A stretch of DNA of 64,000 nucleotides from Aegilops tauschii subsp. strangulata (taxonomy: Eukaryota > Streptophyta > Magnoliopsida > Poales > Poaceae). Of this stretch, positions 32,050-44,234 are shown one piece after another. A model generated the notes under the pieces. It saw only the letters and a list, made by a program, of their open reading frames with translations. It searched no databases and was not told the origin of the DNA. The DNA is taken from contig NC_053035.3 of assembly GCF_002575655.3 (NCBI RefSeq), forward strand, positions 506,260,601 to 506,324,600, given 5' to 3'. Each line of letters begins with the position of its first letter. The stretch's first letter is position 1. The translations under genes and the position numbers were made by a program.

Positions 32050-35000
32050 TTGTGAGAGAAGTTTAGTCAATGGGTCTGCCATATTCAGATCCGTATGTAT
32101 TTTGCAAATTTCTATGTCTACAATACTCTGCACGGAGCTACTTTAGCTAATTGCTCCGACTTTCAATATGTATCCAGATTGAGACTTATAGTCATCTGGA
32201 TCAGTGTCAAAACTTGCATCGACGTAACCCTTTACGACGAACCTTTTTGTCACCTCCATAATCGAGAAACATATCCTTATTCCACTAAGGATAATTTTTG
32301 ACCGCTGTCCAGTGATCTACTCCTAGATCACTATTGTACTCCATTGCCAAAATCAGTGTAGGGTATACAATAGATCTGGTACACAGCATGGCATACTTTA
32401 TAGAACCTATGGCCAAGGCATAGGGAATGACTTTCATTCTCTTTCTATCTTCTGCCGTGGTCTGGCTTTGAGTCTTACTCAATTTCACACCTTGTAACAC
32501 AGGCAAGAACTCTTCCTTTGCCTGTTCCATTTTGAACTACTTCAAAATATTGTCAAGGTATGTACTCATTGAAAAAACTTATGAAGCGTCTTGATCTATC
32601 TCTATAGATCTTGATGCTCAATATGTAAGCAGCTTCACCGAGGTTTTTCTTTGAAAAATTCCTTTCAAACACTCCTTTATGCTTTGCAGAATAATTCTAC
32701 ATTATTTCCAATCAACAATATGTCATTCACATATACTTATCAGAAATGCTGTAGTGCTCCCACTCACTTTCTTGTAAATACAGACTTCACCGCAAGTCTG
32801 TATAAAACTATATGCTTTGATCAACTTATCAAAGCGTATATTCCAACTCCGAGATGCTTACACCAGTCCATAGATGGATCGCTGGAGCTTGCATATTTTG
32901 TTAGCACCTTTAGGATTGACAAAACCTTCTGGTTGCATCATATAAAACTCTTCTTTAATAAATCCATTTAAGGATTGCAGTTTTGTTATCCATTTGCCAG
33001 ATTTCATAAAATGCGGCAATTGCTAACATGATTCGGACAGACTTAAGCATAGATAGGAGTGAGAAACTCTCATCGTAGTCAACATCTTGAACTTGTCGAA
33101 AATCTTTTGCGACAATTCTAGCTTTGTAGATAGTAACACTACTATCAGCGTCCGTCTTCCTCTTGAAGATCCATTTATTTTCTATGGCTTGCCGATCACC
33201 GGGCAAGTCAACCAAAGTCCACACTTTGTTCTCATACATGGATCCCATCTCAGATTTCATGGCCTCAAGCCATTTTGCGGAATCTGGGCTCATCATCGCT
33301 TCCTCATAGTTCGCAGATTCGTCATGGTCAAGCAACATGACCTCCAGAACTGGATTACCGTACCACTCTGGTGCGGATTTCATTCTGGTTGACCTACGAG
33401 GTTCGGTAGTAACTTGATCTGAAGTTACATGATCATCATCATTAGCTTCCTCACTAATTGGTGTAGGAGTCACAGGAACAGATTTCTGTGATGAACTACT
33501 TTCCAATAAGGGAGCAGGTACAGTTACCTCATCAAGTTCTACTTTCCTCCCACTCACTTCTTTCGAGAGAAACTCCTTCTCTAGAAAGGATCCATTCTTA
33601 GCAACGAATGTCTTGCCTTCGGATCTGTGATAGAAGGTGTACCCAACTGTCTCCTTTGGGTATCCTATGAAGACACATTTCTCCGATTTAGGTTTGAGCT
33701 TATCAGGATGAAACTTTTTCACATAAGCATCGCAACCCCAAACTTTAAGAAACGACAATTTTGGTTTCTTGCCAAACCACAGTTCATATTGTGCCGTCTC
33801 AACGGACTTAGACGGTGCCCTTTTTAACGTGGATGCAGCTGTCTTTAATGCATAACCCCAAAACGATAGTGCTAAATCGGTAAGAGACATCATAGATTGC
33901 ACCATATCTAATAAAGTACGGTTACGATGTTCGGACACACCATTACACTGTGGTGTTCCAGGTGGCGTGAGCAGTGAAACTATTTCATATTGTTTTAACT
34001 GAAGACCAAACTCGTAACTCAAACACTCTTCTCCACGATCAGATCGTAGAAACTTTATTTTCTTGTTACGATGATTTTCCGCTTCACTCTGAAATTATAT
34101 GAACTTTTCAAATGTTTCAGACTTCTGTTTCATTAAGTAGATATACCCATATCTGCTCAAATCATCTGTGAAGGTCAGAGAATAATGATACCCGCTACGA
34201 GCCTCAATATTCATCGGACCACATACATCAATATCTATGATTTCCAACAAATCTGTTGCTTGCTCCATTTGTTCTGGAGAACGGCGTTTTAGTCATCTTG
34301 CCCAAGAGGCATGGTTCGCAAGCATCAAGTGATTCATAATCAAGTGATTCCAAAATCCCATCAGCATGGAGTTTCTTCATGCGCTTTACACCAATATGAC
34401 CTAAACGGCAGTGCAGCAAATAAGTTGCACTATCATTATTAACTTTGCATCTTTTGGCTTCAATATTATGAATATGTGTATCACTACGATCGAGATCCAA
34501 CAAACCATTTTCATTGGGTGTACCACCATAGAAGGTTTTATTCATGTAAATAGAACAACAATTATTCTCTAACTTAAATGAATAACCGTATTGCAATAAA
34601 CATGATCAAATCATATTCATGCTCAACGCAAACACCAAATAACACTTATTTAGGTTCAACACTAATCCCGAAAGTGTAGGGAGCGTGCGATGATGATCAT
34701 ATCAATCTTGGAACCACTTCCAACACACATCATCACTTCACCCTTAACTAGTCTCTGTTCATTCTGCAACTCCTGTTTCGAGTTACTACTCTTTAGCAAC
34801 TGAACCAGTATCAAATACCGAGGGGTTTCTACGAACACTAGTAAAATACACATCAATAATCTGTATATCAAATATACCTTTGTTCACTTTGCCATCCTTC
34901 TTATCCACCAAATACTTGGGGCAGTTCTGCTTCCAGTGACCAGTCCCTTTGCAGTAGAAGCACTTAGTCTCAGGCTTAGGTCCAGACTTGGGCTTCTTCA

Positions 35001-36000
35001 CTTGAGCAGCAACTTGCTTGCCGTTCTTCTTGAAGTTCCCATTCTATCCCTTTGCCCTTTTCTTGAACCTAGTGGTCTTGTTAACCATCAACACTTGATG
35101 CTCTTTCTTGATTTCTACCTTCGTCGATTTCAGCATCGCGAAGAGCTTGGGAATTACTTTCGTCATCCCTTGCATACTATAGTTCATCACGAAGTTCTAC
35201 TAACTTGGTGATGGTGACTAGAGAATTCTGTCAATCACTATTTTATCTGGAAGATTAACTCCCACTTGATTCAAGCGATTGTAGTACCCAGACAATCTGA
35301 GCACATGCTCACTGCTTGAGCTATTCTCCTCCATCTTTTAGCTATAGAACTTGTTGGAGACTTCATATCTCTCAACCCGGGTATTTGCTTGAAATAGTAA
35401 CTTCAACTCCTGGAACATCTCATATGGTCCATGACGTTCAAAACATCTTTGAAGTCCCGATTCTAAGACGTTAAGCATGGTGCACTAAACTATCAAGTAG
35501 TCATCATATTGAGCTAGCCAAACGTTCATAACGTCTGCATCTGCTCCTGCAATAGGTCTATCACCTAGTGGTGCATCAAGGAAATAATTCTTCTGTGCAG
35601 CAATGAGGATAATCCTCAGATCACGGATCCAATCCGCATCATTGCTACTAACATCTTTCAACATAATTTTTCTCTAGGAACATATCAAAATAAACATAGG
35701 GAAGCAATAACGCGAGCTATTGATCTACAACATAATTTGCAAAATACTATCAGGACTAAGTTCATGATAAATTTAAGTTCAATTAATCATATTACTTAAG
35801 AACTCCCACTTAGATAGACATCCCTCTAATCTTCTAAGTGATCACGTGATCCATATCAACTAAACCATGTCCGATCATCACGTGAGATGGAGTAGTTTCA
35901 ATGGTGAACACCACTATGTTGATCATATCTACTATATGATTCACGCTCGACCTTTTGGTCTCCGTGTTCCATGGCCATATCTGTTATATGCTAGGCTCGT
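32050..36000 (-). pseudogene. Copia gag-pol, degenerate
   Basis: Read on the minus strand in gag-to-pol order. A zinc knuckle CFYCKGTGHWKQNC is at about 34930-34975, a protease-type DTGS at about 34810, and a GAG-pre-integrase HCRLGH motif at about 34400-34430. The integrase end and the start of reverse transcriptase form the longest open frame (32955-34022), followed by decayed RT and RNase H to about 32050. Stops and frameshifts break gag, the integrase core and RT; the YVDD region is out of frame. The Copia order (integrase before RT) is clear. Confidence 0.85.
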
Positions 36001-36930
36001 CAAGCTTAACCTGAGTATTCCGCGTGTACAACTGTTTTGCACCCGTTGTATTTGAACGTAGAGCCTATCACACCCGATCATCACGTGGTGTCTCAGCACG
36101 AAGAACTTTTGCAACGGTGGATACTCAGGGAGAACACTTATACCTTGATAATTTAGTGAGAGATCATCTTATAATGCTACCGTCAATCAAAGCAAGATAA
36201 GATGCATAAAAGATAAACATCACATGCAATCAATATAAGTGATATGATATGGCCATCATCATCTTGTGCTTGTGATCTCCATCTCCGAAGCACCGTCATG
36301 ATCACCATCGTCACCGGCGCGACACCTTGATCTTCATCATAGCATCGTTGTCGTCTCGCCAATCTTATGCTTCTACGACTATCGCTACCGCTTAGTGATA
36401 AAGTAAAGCATTACAGGGCGATTGCATTGCATACAATAAAGCGACAACCATATGGCTCCTGCCAGTTGCCGATAACTCGGTTACAAAACATGATCATCTC
36501 ATACAATAAATTTAGCATCATGCTTTGACCATATCACATCATAACATGCCCTGCAAAAACAAGTTAGATGTTCTCTACTTTGTTGTTGCAAGTTTTTACG
36601 TGGCTGCTACGGGCTTAGCAAGAACCGTTCTTACCTACACATCAAAACCACAACGACAGTTTGTCAAGTTGGTGCTGTTTTAACCTTCGCAAGGACCGGG
36701 CGTAGCCACACTCGGTTCAACTAAAGTTGGAGAAACTGACACCCACCAGCCACTTATGTGCAAAGCACGTCGGTAGAACCAGTCTCGCGTAAGCGTACGC
36801 GTAATGTCGGTCCGGGCCGCTTCATCCAACAATACCGCCGAACCAAAGTATGACATGCTGGTAAGCAGTATGACTTATATCGCCCACAACTCACTTGTGT
36901 TCTACTCGTGCATATGACATCTACGCATAA
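36001..36930 (-). other. Copia 5' untranslated internal region
   Basis: No coding frame is recognised between the decayed gag and the primer-binding site. It is consistent with the long leader of Angela-type elements. Confidence 0.5.
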
Positions 36931-36935
36931 AACCA

Positions 36936-36949
36936 GGCTCGGATGACAC
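36936..36949 (-). other. Primer-binding site, tRNA-iMet type
   Basis: Next to the 5' LTR the minus strand reads GTGTCATCCGAGCCTGG, matching the usual plant PBS TGGTATCAGAGC at 9 of 12 positions. The mismatches add to the signs of decay. Confidence 0.65.
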
Positions 36950-38677
36950 TGTTGGGGAACGTAGTAATTTCAAAAAAAATTCCTACGCACACGCAAGATC
37001 ATGGTGATGCATAGCAACAAGAGGGGAGAGTGTTGTCCACGTACCCTCGTAGACCGAAAGCGGAAGCATTAGCACAACGCGGTTGATGTAGTCGTACGTC
37101 TTCACGATCCGACTGATCAAGTACCGAACGCACGGCACCTCCGAGTTCAGCACACGTTCAGCCCGATGACGTCCCTCGAACTCCGATCCAGCCGAGTGTT
37201 GAGGGAGAGTTTCGTCAGCACGACGGCGTGGTGACGATGATGATGTTCTACTGACGCAGGGCTTCGCCTAAGCACCGCTACAGTATTATCGAGGTGGACT
37301 ATGGTGGAGGGGGGCACCGCACACGGCTAAAAGATCAAACGATCAATTGTTGTGTCTTTGGGGTGCCCCCTGCCCCCGTATATAAAGGAGCAAGGGGAAG
37401 GCGGCCGGCCTAGGAGGAGGGCGCGCCAAGGGGGGAGTCCTACTCCCACCGGGAGTAGGACTCCTCCTTTCCTTGTTGGAGTGGGAGAGAAGGAAAGAGG
37501 GGGAGAGGGAGCAGGAAAAGGGGGCTGCACCCCTTGTCCAATTCGGACCAGAGGGGGGTGCACGCCTCCTTCCTTTTGGCCTCTCTCCTCTATTCCCGTA
37601 TGGCCCAATAAGGCCCAATACTTCTCCCCGGCGAATTCCCGTAACTCTCCGGTACTCCGATAAATACCCGAATCACTCGGAACCTTTCCGAAGTCCGAAT
37701 ATAGTCGTCCAATATATCGATCTTTACGTCTCGGCCATTTCGAGACTTCTCGTCATGTCCCCGATCTCATCCGGGACTCCGAACTACCTTCGGTACATCT
37801 AAACATATAAACTCATAATATAACTGTCATCGAAACGTTAAGCGTGCGGACCCTACGGGTTCGAGAACTATGTAGACATGACCGAGACAGGTCTCCGGTC
37901 AATAACCAATAGCGGAACCTGAATGCTCATATTGACTCCCACATATTCTACGAAGATCTTTATTGGTCAGACCGCATAACAAAATACGTTGTTCCCTTTG
38001 TCATCGGTATGTTACTTGCCCGAGATTCAATCGTCGGTATCTCAATACCTAGTTCAATCTCGTTACCGGCAAGTCTCTTTACTCGTTCCGTAATACATCA
38101 TCCTACAACTAACTCATTAGTTACAATGCTTGCAAGGCTTATAGTGATGTGCATTACCGAGAGGGCCCAGAGATACCTCTCCGACAATCGGAGTGACAAA
38201 TCCTAATCTCGAAATACGCCAACCCAACAAGTACCTTCGGAGACACCTGTAGAGCACCTTTATAATCACCCAGTTACGTTGTGACGTTTGGTAGCACACA
38301 AAGTGTTCCTCCGGTAAACGGGAGTTGCATAATCTCATAGTCATAGGAACATGTATAAGTCATGAAGAAAGCAGTAGCAACATACTAAACGATCAAGTGC
38401 TAAGCCAACGGAATGGGTCAAGTCAATCACATCATTCTCCTAATGATGTGATCCCGTTAATCAAATGACAACTCATGTCTATGGCTAGGAAACATAACCA
38501 TCTTTGATTAACAAGCTAGTCAAGTAGAGGCATACTAGTGACACTCTGTTTGTCTATGTATTCACACATGTATCATGTTTCCGGTTAATACAATTCTAGC
38601 ATGAATAATAAACATTTATCATGATATAAGGAAATAAATAATAACTTTATTATTGCCTCTAGGGCATATTTCCTTCA
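36950..38677 (-). repeat. 5' LTR of the Copia element
   Basis: 1728 bp and nearly identical to 30117-31846, with a few substitutions and single-base indels. It contains the TATATAAAGG-type promoter region (plus-strand view near 37380) on one face; orientation of initiation was not resolved. Confidence 0.92.
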
Positions 38678-38682
38678 CCACG

Positions 38683-39215
38683 AGCCAACAACATGGACAC
38701 GTGGTGTGGCCAGGGGGTGGCCGCACCACCCGCCCATGTGGGGGCCCCTGAGCCTCTGTTTGACCTAACTCCTCTACCATCAAATCATATAATTCCCGAA
38801 ACCCTCAGAAGCGAACTGAAAAGAATTTTATCACCGCCACAAGCCTTTGTTCTGGTGCTCTGCCGGAGGGGGAAGCCACCACGGGAGGCCACTTCATCAA
38901 CCTTGCTACCTCTGTGATGATGTGTGAGTAGTTCCTTTAGGACCTACAGGTCCATAGTAGTAGCTAGATGGCTTCCTCTCCCCCTCCCTCCCTCTCTCTC
39001 TCTCTCTCTCTCTCTGATCTTCATTACAGTGATCTCCTCTGGGATCAATTCGATGTAATTCTTGTAGTGTGTTTGTAGGGATATGATGATTTGTGGATTT
39101 GTGACCAGATTTTTCATTGAATATAATTGAATCTTTTGAAGTTTCTTTGCTGTATAATTGAGTAGCTATGTATGCTTTCGGAGTTATTTGTCAGCTCTGC
39201 CCAAGACATATTGGC
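38683..39215. repeat. Right part of the older LTR-type repeat
   Basis: It continues the sequence broken at 30116. It contains GAGTAGTTCCTTTAGGACCT, CCATAGTAGTAGCTAGATGG and a CT microsatellite (38981-39016), features of a common Triticeae gypsy-type LTR. The right limit near 39215 is approximate. Confidence 0.5.
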
Positions 39216-40196
39216 GCCAAACCATTTTTGGGTGAAAATCTGGACCACGTGACGGGCGTGGCCCGGTGCCCGCCACTACTATTCGGGGGCAAAGCAGTGA
39301 TGGGAGCTGCAAAGGCCCCCCATTGCTAATAGAGTACTTCACCGCCTTGCACACACAACTCCACTTTTTAAATCATTTGAATTTCATACTTTTTCCATGA
39401 TTAATACACACCATACAAAGACCCATTCTCAAATTTGGCCACTTTTCATGTTGGTCCGCTATTTTGGAGGTATTAACTAATTTACCGACCACTAAAAATG
39501 ACAAAACGCTCTTCGGTGCCAAATATCATGCAAACTAGCTCCGAGAAGGATGAAACTTGGCATTGCGTTTTCATTGGACCCATGCATGGTGTGGTAAAAT
39601 TTTGAGAGTATTACGAAAAAAACATGATGCACCTCTTGTACAAACCAGACACTCTCTCCCAAAGTCTCACAGTTTCAGTTTCATACGGATACAACCGCCA
39701 TACACACACAACTCCCTTTTTAAAATCATTTGAACTTAAAACTTTTTCCATGATTAATACACACCATACAAAGGGCAATGCTCAAATTTGGCCACTTTTC
39801 AGTTGGTCTGCTTTTTTCAAGGCCTTAACTGATTTACCGACCACTAAAAATTACAAAAGGCTCCGTGGTACAAAATTGTGTGCAAACTAGCTCCGAAAAG
39901 GATGAAACTTTGCATTGTGTCTTCATTGGACCCATGTAGGGTGCGGTAAATTTTTTATAGTGTTACGGTAAAAACTTGATGAACCTCGTGCACAAACCGG
40001 ACACTCTATCCCAAAGTGTAAGGGGTTCGAACGGAAACCACCATATTACACACAAAACTCATTTTTTACATCATCTTAACCTCAAACTTTTCTATGATTA
40101 GTACACACCATCGAAAGCCCCACGATAAAATTTGAGACTATTCTAGGTTTAGTAAATATGATATTCTTTGGAATTTTTGGACCTAACTTATGTTTG
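39216..40196 (-). mobile_element. CACTA-like fragment with ~345-bp repeats, inverted
   Basis: It begins with a GCCCGCCACT-type subterminal block (39230-39300). Three ~345-bp repeats follow (starting near 39380, 39730 and 40080), each with ACTTTTTCCATGATTAATAC. These are the reverse complement of the repeats at 40560-41150. No terminus was found. It looks like a truncated second copy lying head to head with the element that follows. Confidence 0.5.
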
Positions 40197-40559
40197 AACT
40201 ACCGGGACAAGCTTATAGGTGGCCTCAAATGAGTAGCGGGCACCACCAGGTACCTGCCACGGCTACAGCCATTACAGTGGCGGGCATTAATTAATACCCG
40301 TCGCAGGTAAACTCTACCAACTTAGCCCGCGGGATGGAAAGAGCAGTGGTGGGCCCTTCCCAAGTGCTCGCTAATGGTTTTTCATAAACCAGTGGCGGGC
40401 GTGGAATACACTCGCCACAACTATATTTCGGCAAGCCGTGCCAAAAAGTTTCCAAATTTTGATTTTTTTTTCCAGTGGCGCGTGCTTTTAGCTGCCCGCC
40501 ACATATGTCTTAAATAAGATAATTCTTTAGAAATCATTGCAAACCAACCCAAAATAGTT

Positions 40560-41150
40560 TCAAATTTGACCATGGGGATTTCAATGCTGTGTGTTAATCA
40601 TGGAAAAAGTTTGAAGTTGAATTGATGTATAAAAGTTGACTTCAGTTAAGTAGTCGGCGGTTTCCATTTGAAATAGGTACACTTCGACGAAGAGTGTTTC
40701 CTTTGTACATGAAGATAAGTTTCTGTCGTAACACTATGAAAATTTTACTAAACCCCACAAGGGTCCTATGAAGACATCATGCCAACTTTCATTAATTTCC
40801 GACTTAGTTTGCTCGCTCAATTTTTTTGGACTTTTTAGTGTGGCCGGAAAAGCAGTTACTGCTTCTAAAATAGGAAACACACTCAAAAAGTGGCGAAATT
40901 TGAGCATGGGGTTTCCAATGGTTTGGATTAGTCATGGAATTTTTTTGAAGTTGATATGGTTTTAAAAAGTGGATTTCTGGGTGGAAGACAACGGTTTCCA
41001 TTCAAAACACAGATACTTCTTTGGACAGTGTTTAGTTTGTACACAAAGTGCATCATGTGGCAAAGATTGAACATATGAGTTCCAATAGTGTGTGTTAATC
41101 ATGGAAAAAGTTTCAAGTTGAAATAATGTACAAAAATTTAATTATGTAGT
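40560..41150 (+). repeat. Diverged ~345-bp repeats, forward orientation
   Basis: About one and two-thirds copies. Landmarks are GTTAATCATGGAAAAAGTTT (40593, 41096), GGTTTCCATTTGAAATAGG, TTTGTACATGAAG and CATCATGCCAACTTTCATTA. The same landmarks occur in the same order in the 336-bp satellite at 7334-16275. Confidence 0.65.
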
Positions 41151-41169
41151 AACAAAAAATTGAAAACAA

Positions 41170-41255
41170 TTATTGTGGCGGGCACTCTAGACGGTCCGCC
41201 ACACTGGTGTATAACTTTCTTGTGGCAGGCCCCTATACCCGTCCGCCACTGCTCT
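41170..41255. repeat. Internal subterminal-type block of the second CACTA
   Basis: GTGGCGGGCACT, GTCCGCCACAC, GTGGCAGGCCC and GTCCGCCACTGC lie between the satellite and the gene leader. This parallels 16977-17213 in the large element. Confidence 0.6.
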
Positions 41256-41349
41256 CTCTGCACACTTACCCCCTTCCGCCCACCCACCCGACCAAGATCC
41301 ATTTTCATTTGTCTCGTCGGTTCCTCTCCTCTCCCCCCTCCACACGCGC

Positions 41350-43403
41350 ATGAATTCCGCCGCAGTCCTTCCGATCCGCCGGAGGCTCCTTCAACGATGT
41401 CCGCCGCCGGATCTTCCTTCCACGCCATCCGTCGCCTCGACTGCTGGAACCATCGTCCTTCCGTACTTCCGTCCACCGGAGCTTCTGTCAACGGTATACT
41501 ATCTCCCCTCCCGTCTATCGTTGCTCTTGATTCATTATAGATTGGCTTTAATTAGGTAGGGTTAGGGTCTGCCTCTAGATTGTTTCTAGATTAAATTAGG
41601 CTTTAGATAGGGTTAGGGTTTGCCTCTTCATACTTCTTAGTTCAATGTAGGCTTAAGGTAGGGTTAGCCTCTAGATAACTGTATTTCCAGTGCAATGGAA
41701 AGTGGCAATGTTGTTTGGTTTTTTTACATTGCAATAGAGAGTGGCAATGTTGTCCGTCCTTCGTTTTGTACATGTACTATTTTATTTGCACGGATGTACT
41801 ATCTTATTTGTAGGGATTCAACAACGAGTGCCAATGTTTTGGCGAAACGTTTATTCATTTCTGTTTCGCCAAATTTTGGTCACTCACTATGTTCACTTTT
41901 TAAGCAAAGGTCATGCCAAATTTCATTTCTGGCACTCAATATGAGTGGCATTGTAATATCTCACATTGTTCAAGTGCACGGGATTAGCCTATTTAATTTG
42001 CTTACATATGAGTGGAATTGCGTTAAATTTGTGTACATATGACAAGTGGATGGGCAAAGGATGCTATTTATAGGGATTTTAAAATGTGTTCCAACGTTTT
42101 GGCGAAATATTGAATAACTTCCATTTCGCCAAATTTCTTGTACTTAATATGTTCAATATTCAGGAAAGGTCATGCCAATTTTTTTACCCTTCTTAGCCGC
42201 TTCCTCTTCTAAATATTACTTCCATAAGCTAGTATTCAAGTCAATTATTTACAATTGATAAGTGATTCATAATGATTATTATGGATCAGGGGGCGTAAGA
42301 TGTGCCATTTTTGCAAAACTCCATGTATGGACAATTTGCTAACTACAGTACAATTCGAGCTCTTCTTGAAGGAGGGATTTGAAAAATCAGTGGTAATGGT
42401 CTTTAACTTCAATTAGTATTCATTTATAGCCAATTTTGTAATTCTTTTACTGACTATTATTAATTATTAACTATTGCATAGTGTATCCCATGCAACGTAA
42501 GGTTGACTTCAACAATTTATCCAGCAACACTATGCACTTTGAGGCTGATAAGGGGCGCACATTCGAAGTATAAGTGCGTCAACAAAGGGATAGAACCATC
42601 ATATGCGGTGATGGATGGAAGACGTATATTTCACAAAATAACCTCATCAGAGGAGAGTACATAGCCTTTTCCTTGAAAGGAGCTCTCAGCATGTTAAGGA
42701 TTCTATATTTCGCTAGCCAAGATGATGAGGTTGACGAAGATGATGAGGATGACCAGGATCATGATGATAGCCAGGATGACCAGGATGATGGGAACAACCA
42801 AGATGACGAGGAAAACCAGTAAGATGAGGACATCCAGAATGATGAGGGATAAGCAAGATGATGCGGATAGTGAAGATGATTATGATTATGGTCCATTGTG
42901 TTCTGCAATTTTATCTCAAAGAATTAAGAAGCTTATTTAGGATGAGACCGTGAATGTCATCGCGATGCTACCATCGAGTGTGGCCTTATTGGGGAAGCCC
43001 TTTGTGCACCATTTACTAATACCAACGTTGTCAAATACATCATGGTGAGATGTTTTGTATTCTTTCATAATTTTTTGTTCATAACAATATACGGTGAGGT
43101 GTCAAACATTGTGTGCTCTCTATTTTCTCTTAATCGCGGGGAAATTCAGAAATTACCTATGAATATGTTTTCGGAGTGGACATCCCTGCCGTCCGCAAAG
43201 CTGCAGTACGCCATGGACCAACAGGGGGTGTCACCAACGTTCAATACAAGACGAAAACAGACAAACACATATCCTATGAGGCCAGCTGGCGGAAGTTCAT
43301 GACAAGAAACAAACGACTAAGGGTCGACACACCAGTGATAATCGCCATAAGGAACAGCAACCGCAACGACTTGCAGATGATGGTCGTCGTTGACCATGTT
43401 TAG
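41350..43403 (+). pseudogene. Decayed gene with two B3-like domains (CACTA cargo)
   Basis: A GC-rich first exon (about 41350-41490, with GT after TCAACG) and a short exon at 42289-42391 (GGRKMCHFCKTPCMDN...) precede the main block. That block reads as a B3 DNA-binding fold: VYPMQRKVDFNNL, GRTFEV, then GDGWKTYISQNNLIRGEYIAF (42600-42670). It is broken by TAA at 42570-42572. An Asp/Glu-rich linker (42720-42830) follows, with a stop at 42820, and then a second B3-like stretch SWRKFMTRNKRLRVDTPVII (43287-43346) ending at 43403. Two B3 domains with an acidic linker resemble REM-type plant proteins. Homology is read by eye and moderate. Confidence 0.5.
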
Positions 43404-44234
43404 AAATAAGTTCCAAGTCATGAATATATTAGCTGATGAACTGTTAGTTAGTATGTTAATATGGATGTGATACATTGATGTTTGTTTGTTAAGTGGAACA
43501 AATTTGAAGTGTTACTTAATTAGTTTGTCGATTGTTTCCAACATGGATTGAGTATGGTGCGGTTATGTTGAAAATTGTATGATTACGTGAATTAACCTTT
43601 TGGAAGTAATGTGCCTTAACACGCACCACCAACAAATAGGGTTCTCTCTGGACGACAATGTCAGTAGCGGGCGCTACACCACAAGCGCCACTGCTAACAC
43701 GTCAGGAGTGGCCGGCGAGAATAGGCTCCTGTGGCGGGTAGTAAAGAACGTCCGCCACTGCAATATATCCACCAGTGGGGGGCAAGCGCCCGCCACTGAT
43801 GCGGTGTTAGCAGTGGCGGGAGGTCAGTGGCAGGCGCCCCTGGGATCCTGGCCTCCCACCGCTAGGCATTCCTGCAGTAGTGGTGGCGGGCTTCTCTCAG
43901 TGCCCGCCGCCGCTAACTTCTGAAATTTTTTATTTTTTGGTGCGGGTTACCGAAATTTTTCTATGGCGGGCATAACTTTCGCCCGCCACTATTGCAATAT
44001 GTACCAGTGCCAGGCGAATCTAGAGCGCCCGCCACTGGTAGCTTTCATCACGCGGGCAAATTTGGAAGATTTTCTGAGTGGCGTGTAACTACTTGTGCCC
44101 GCCACTGCTTTGCTGATTCCAGTGGCGGTTTTGATTTGTTACCCACCACTGCTACTTTTCCAAAATAGCAGTGGCGGGTTCCTGACCGTGCCGCCACTAA
44201 TTTGAGGCCACCTATAAGCTTTTTTCCAGTAGTG

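Larger units (their letters stand above)
30117..38677 (-). mobile_element. Angela/WIS-type Copia LTR retrotransposon, complete structure
   Basis: Two near-identical LTRs (30117-31846 and 36950-38677) flank about 5.1 kb. A 5-bp target duplication CCACG lies at 30112-30116 and 38678-38682. The coding strand is minus. The LTR start TGAAGGAAATATGCCCTAGA (read on minus) is typical of the Angela/WIS/BARE group, very abundant in wheat. Structure is complete, but the coding region carries many stops and frameshifts, so it cannot make its own proteins. High LTR similarity with a decayed interior suggests mobilisation in trans. Confidence 0.93.
40197..44234 (+). mobile_element. CACTA-like element, ~4 kb, with ~345-bp repeats and B3-type gene relic
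   Basis: The right end is ...AAGCTTTTTTCCAGTAGTG (CACTACTGGAAAAAAGCTT when reversed) at 44234. The left end AACTACCGGGACAAGCTT at 40197 is degraded but continues as TATAGGTGGCCTCAAAT, matching the inner right end. Subterminal GTGGCGGGC/GCCCGCCAC repeats fill 40230-40500 and 43660-44210. No clear 3-bp duplication is left (TTG against ATA). Internal order: terminus, subterminal repeats, satellite, short subterminal block, GC-rich leader, gene, subterminal repeats. Confidence 0.7.
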
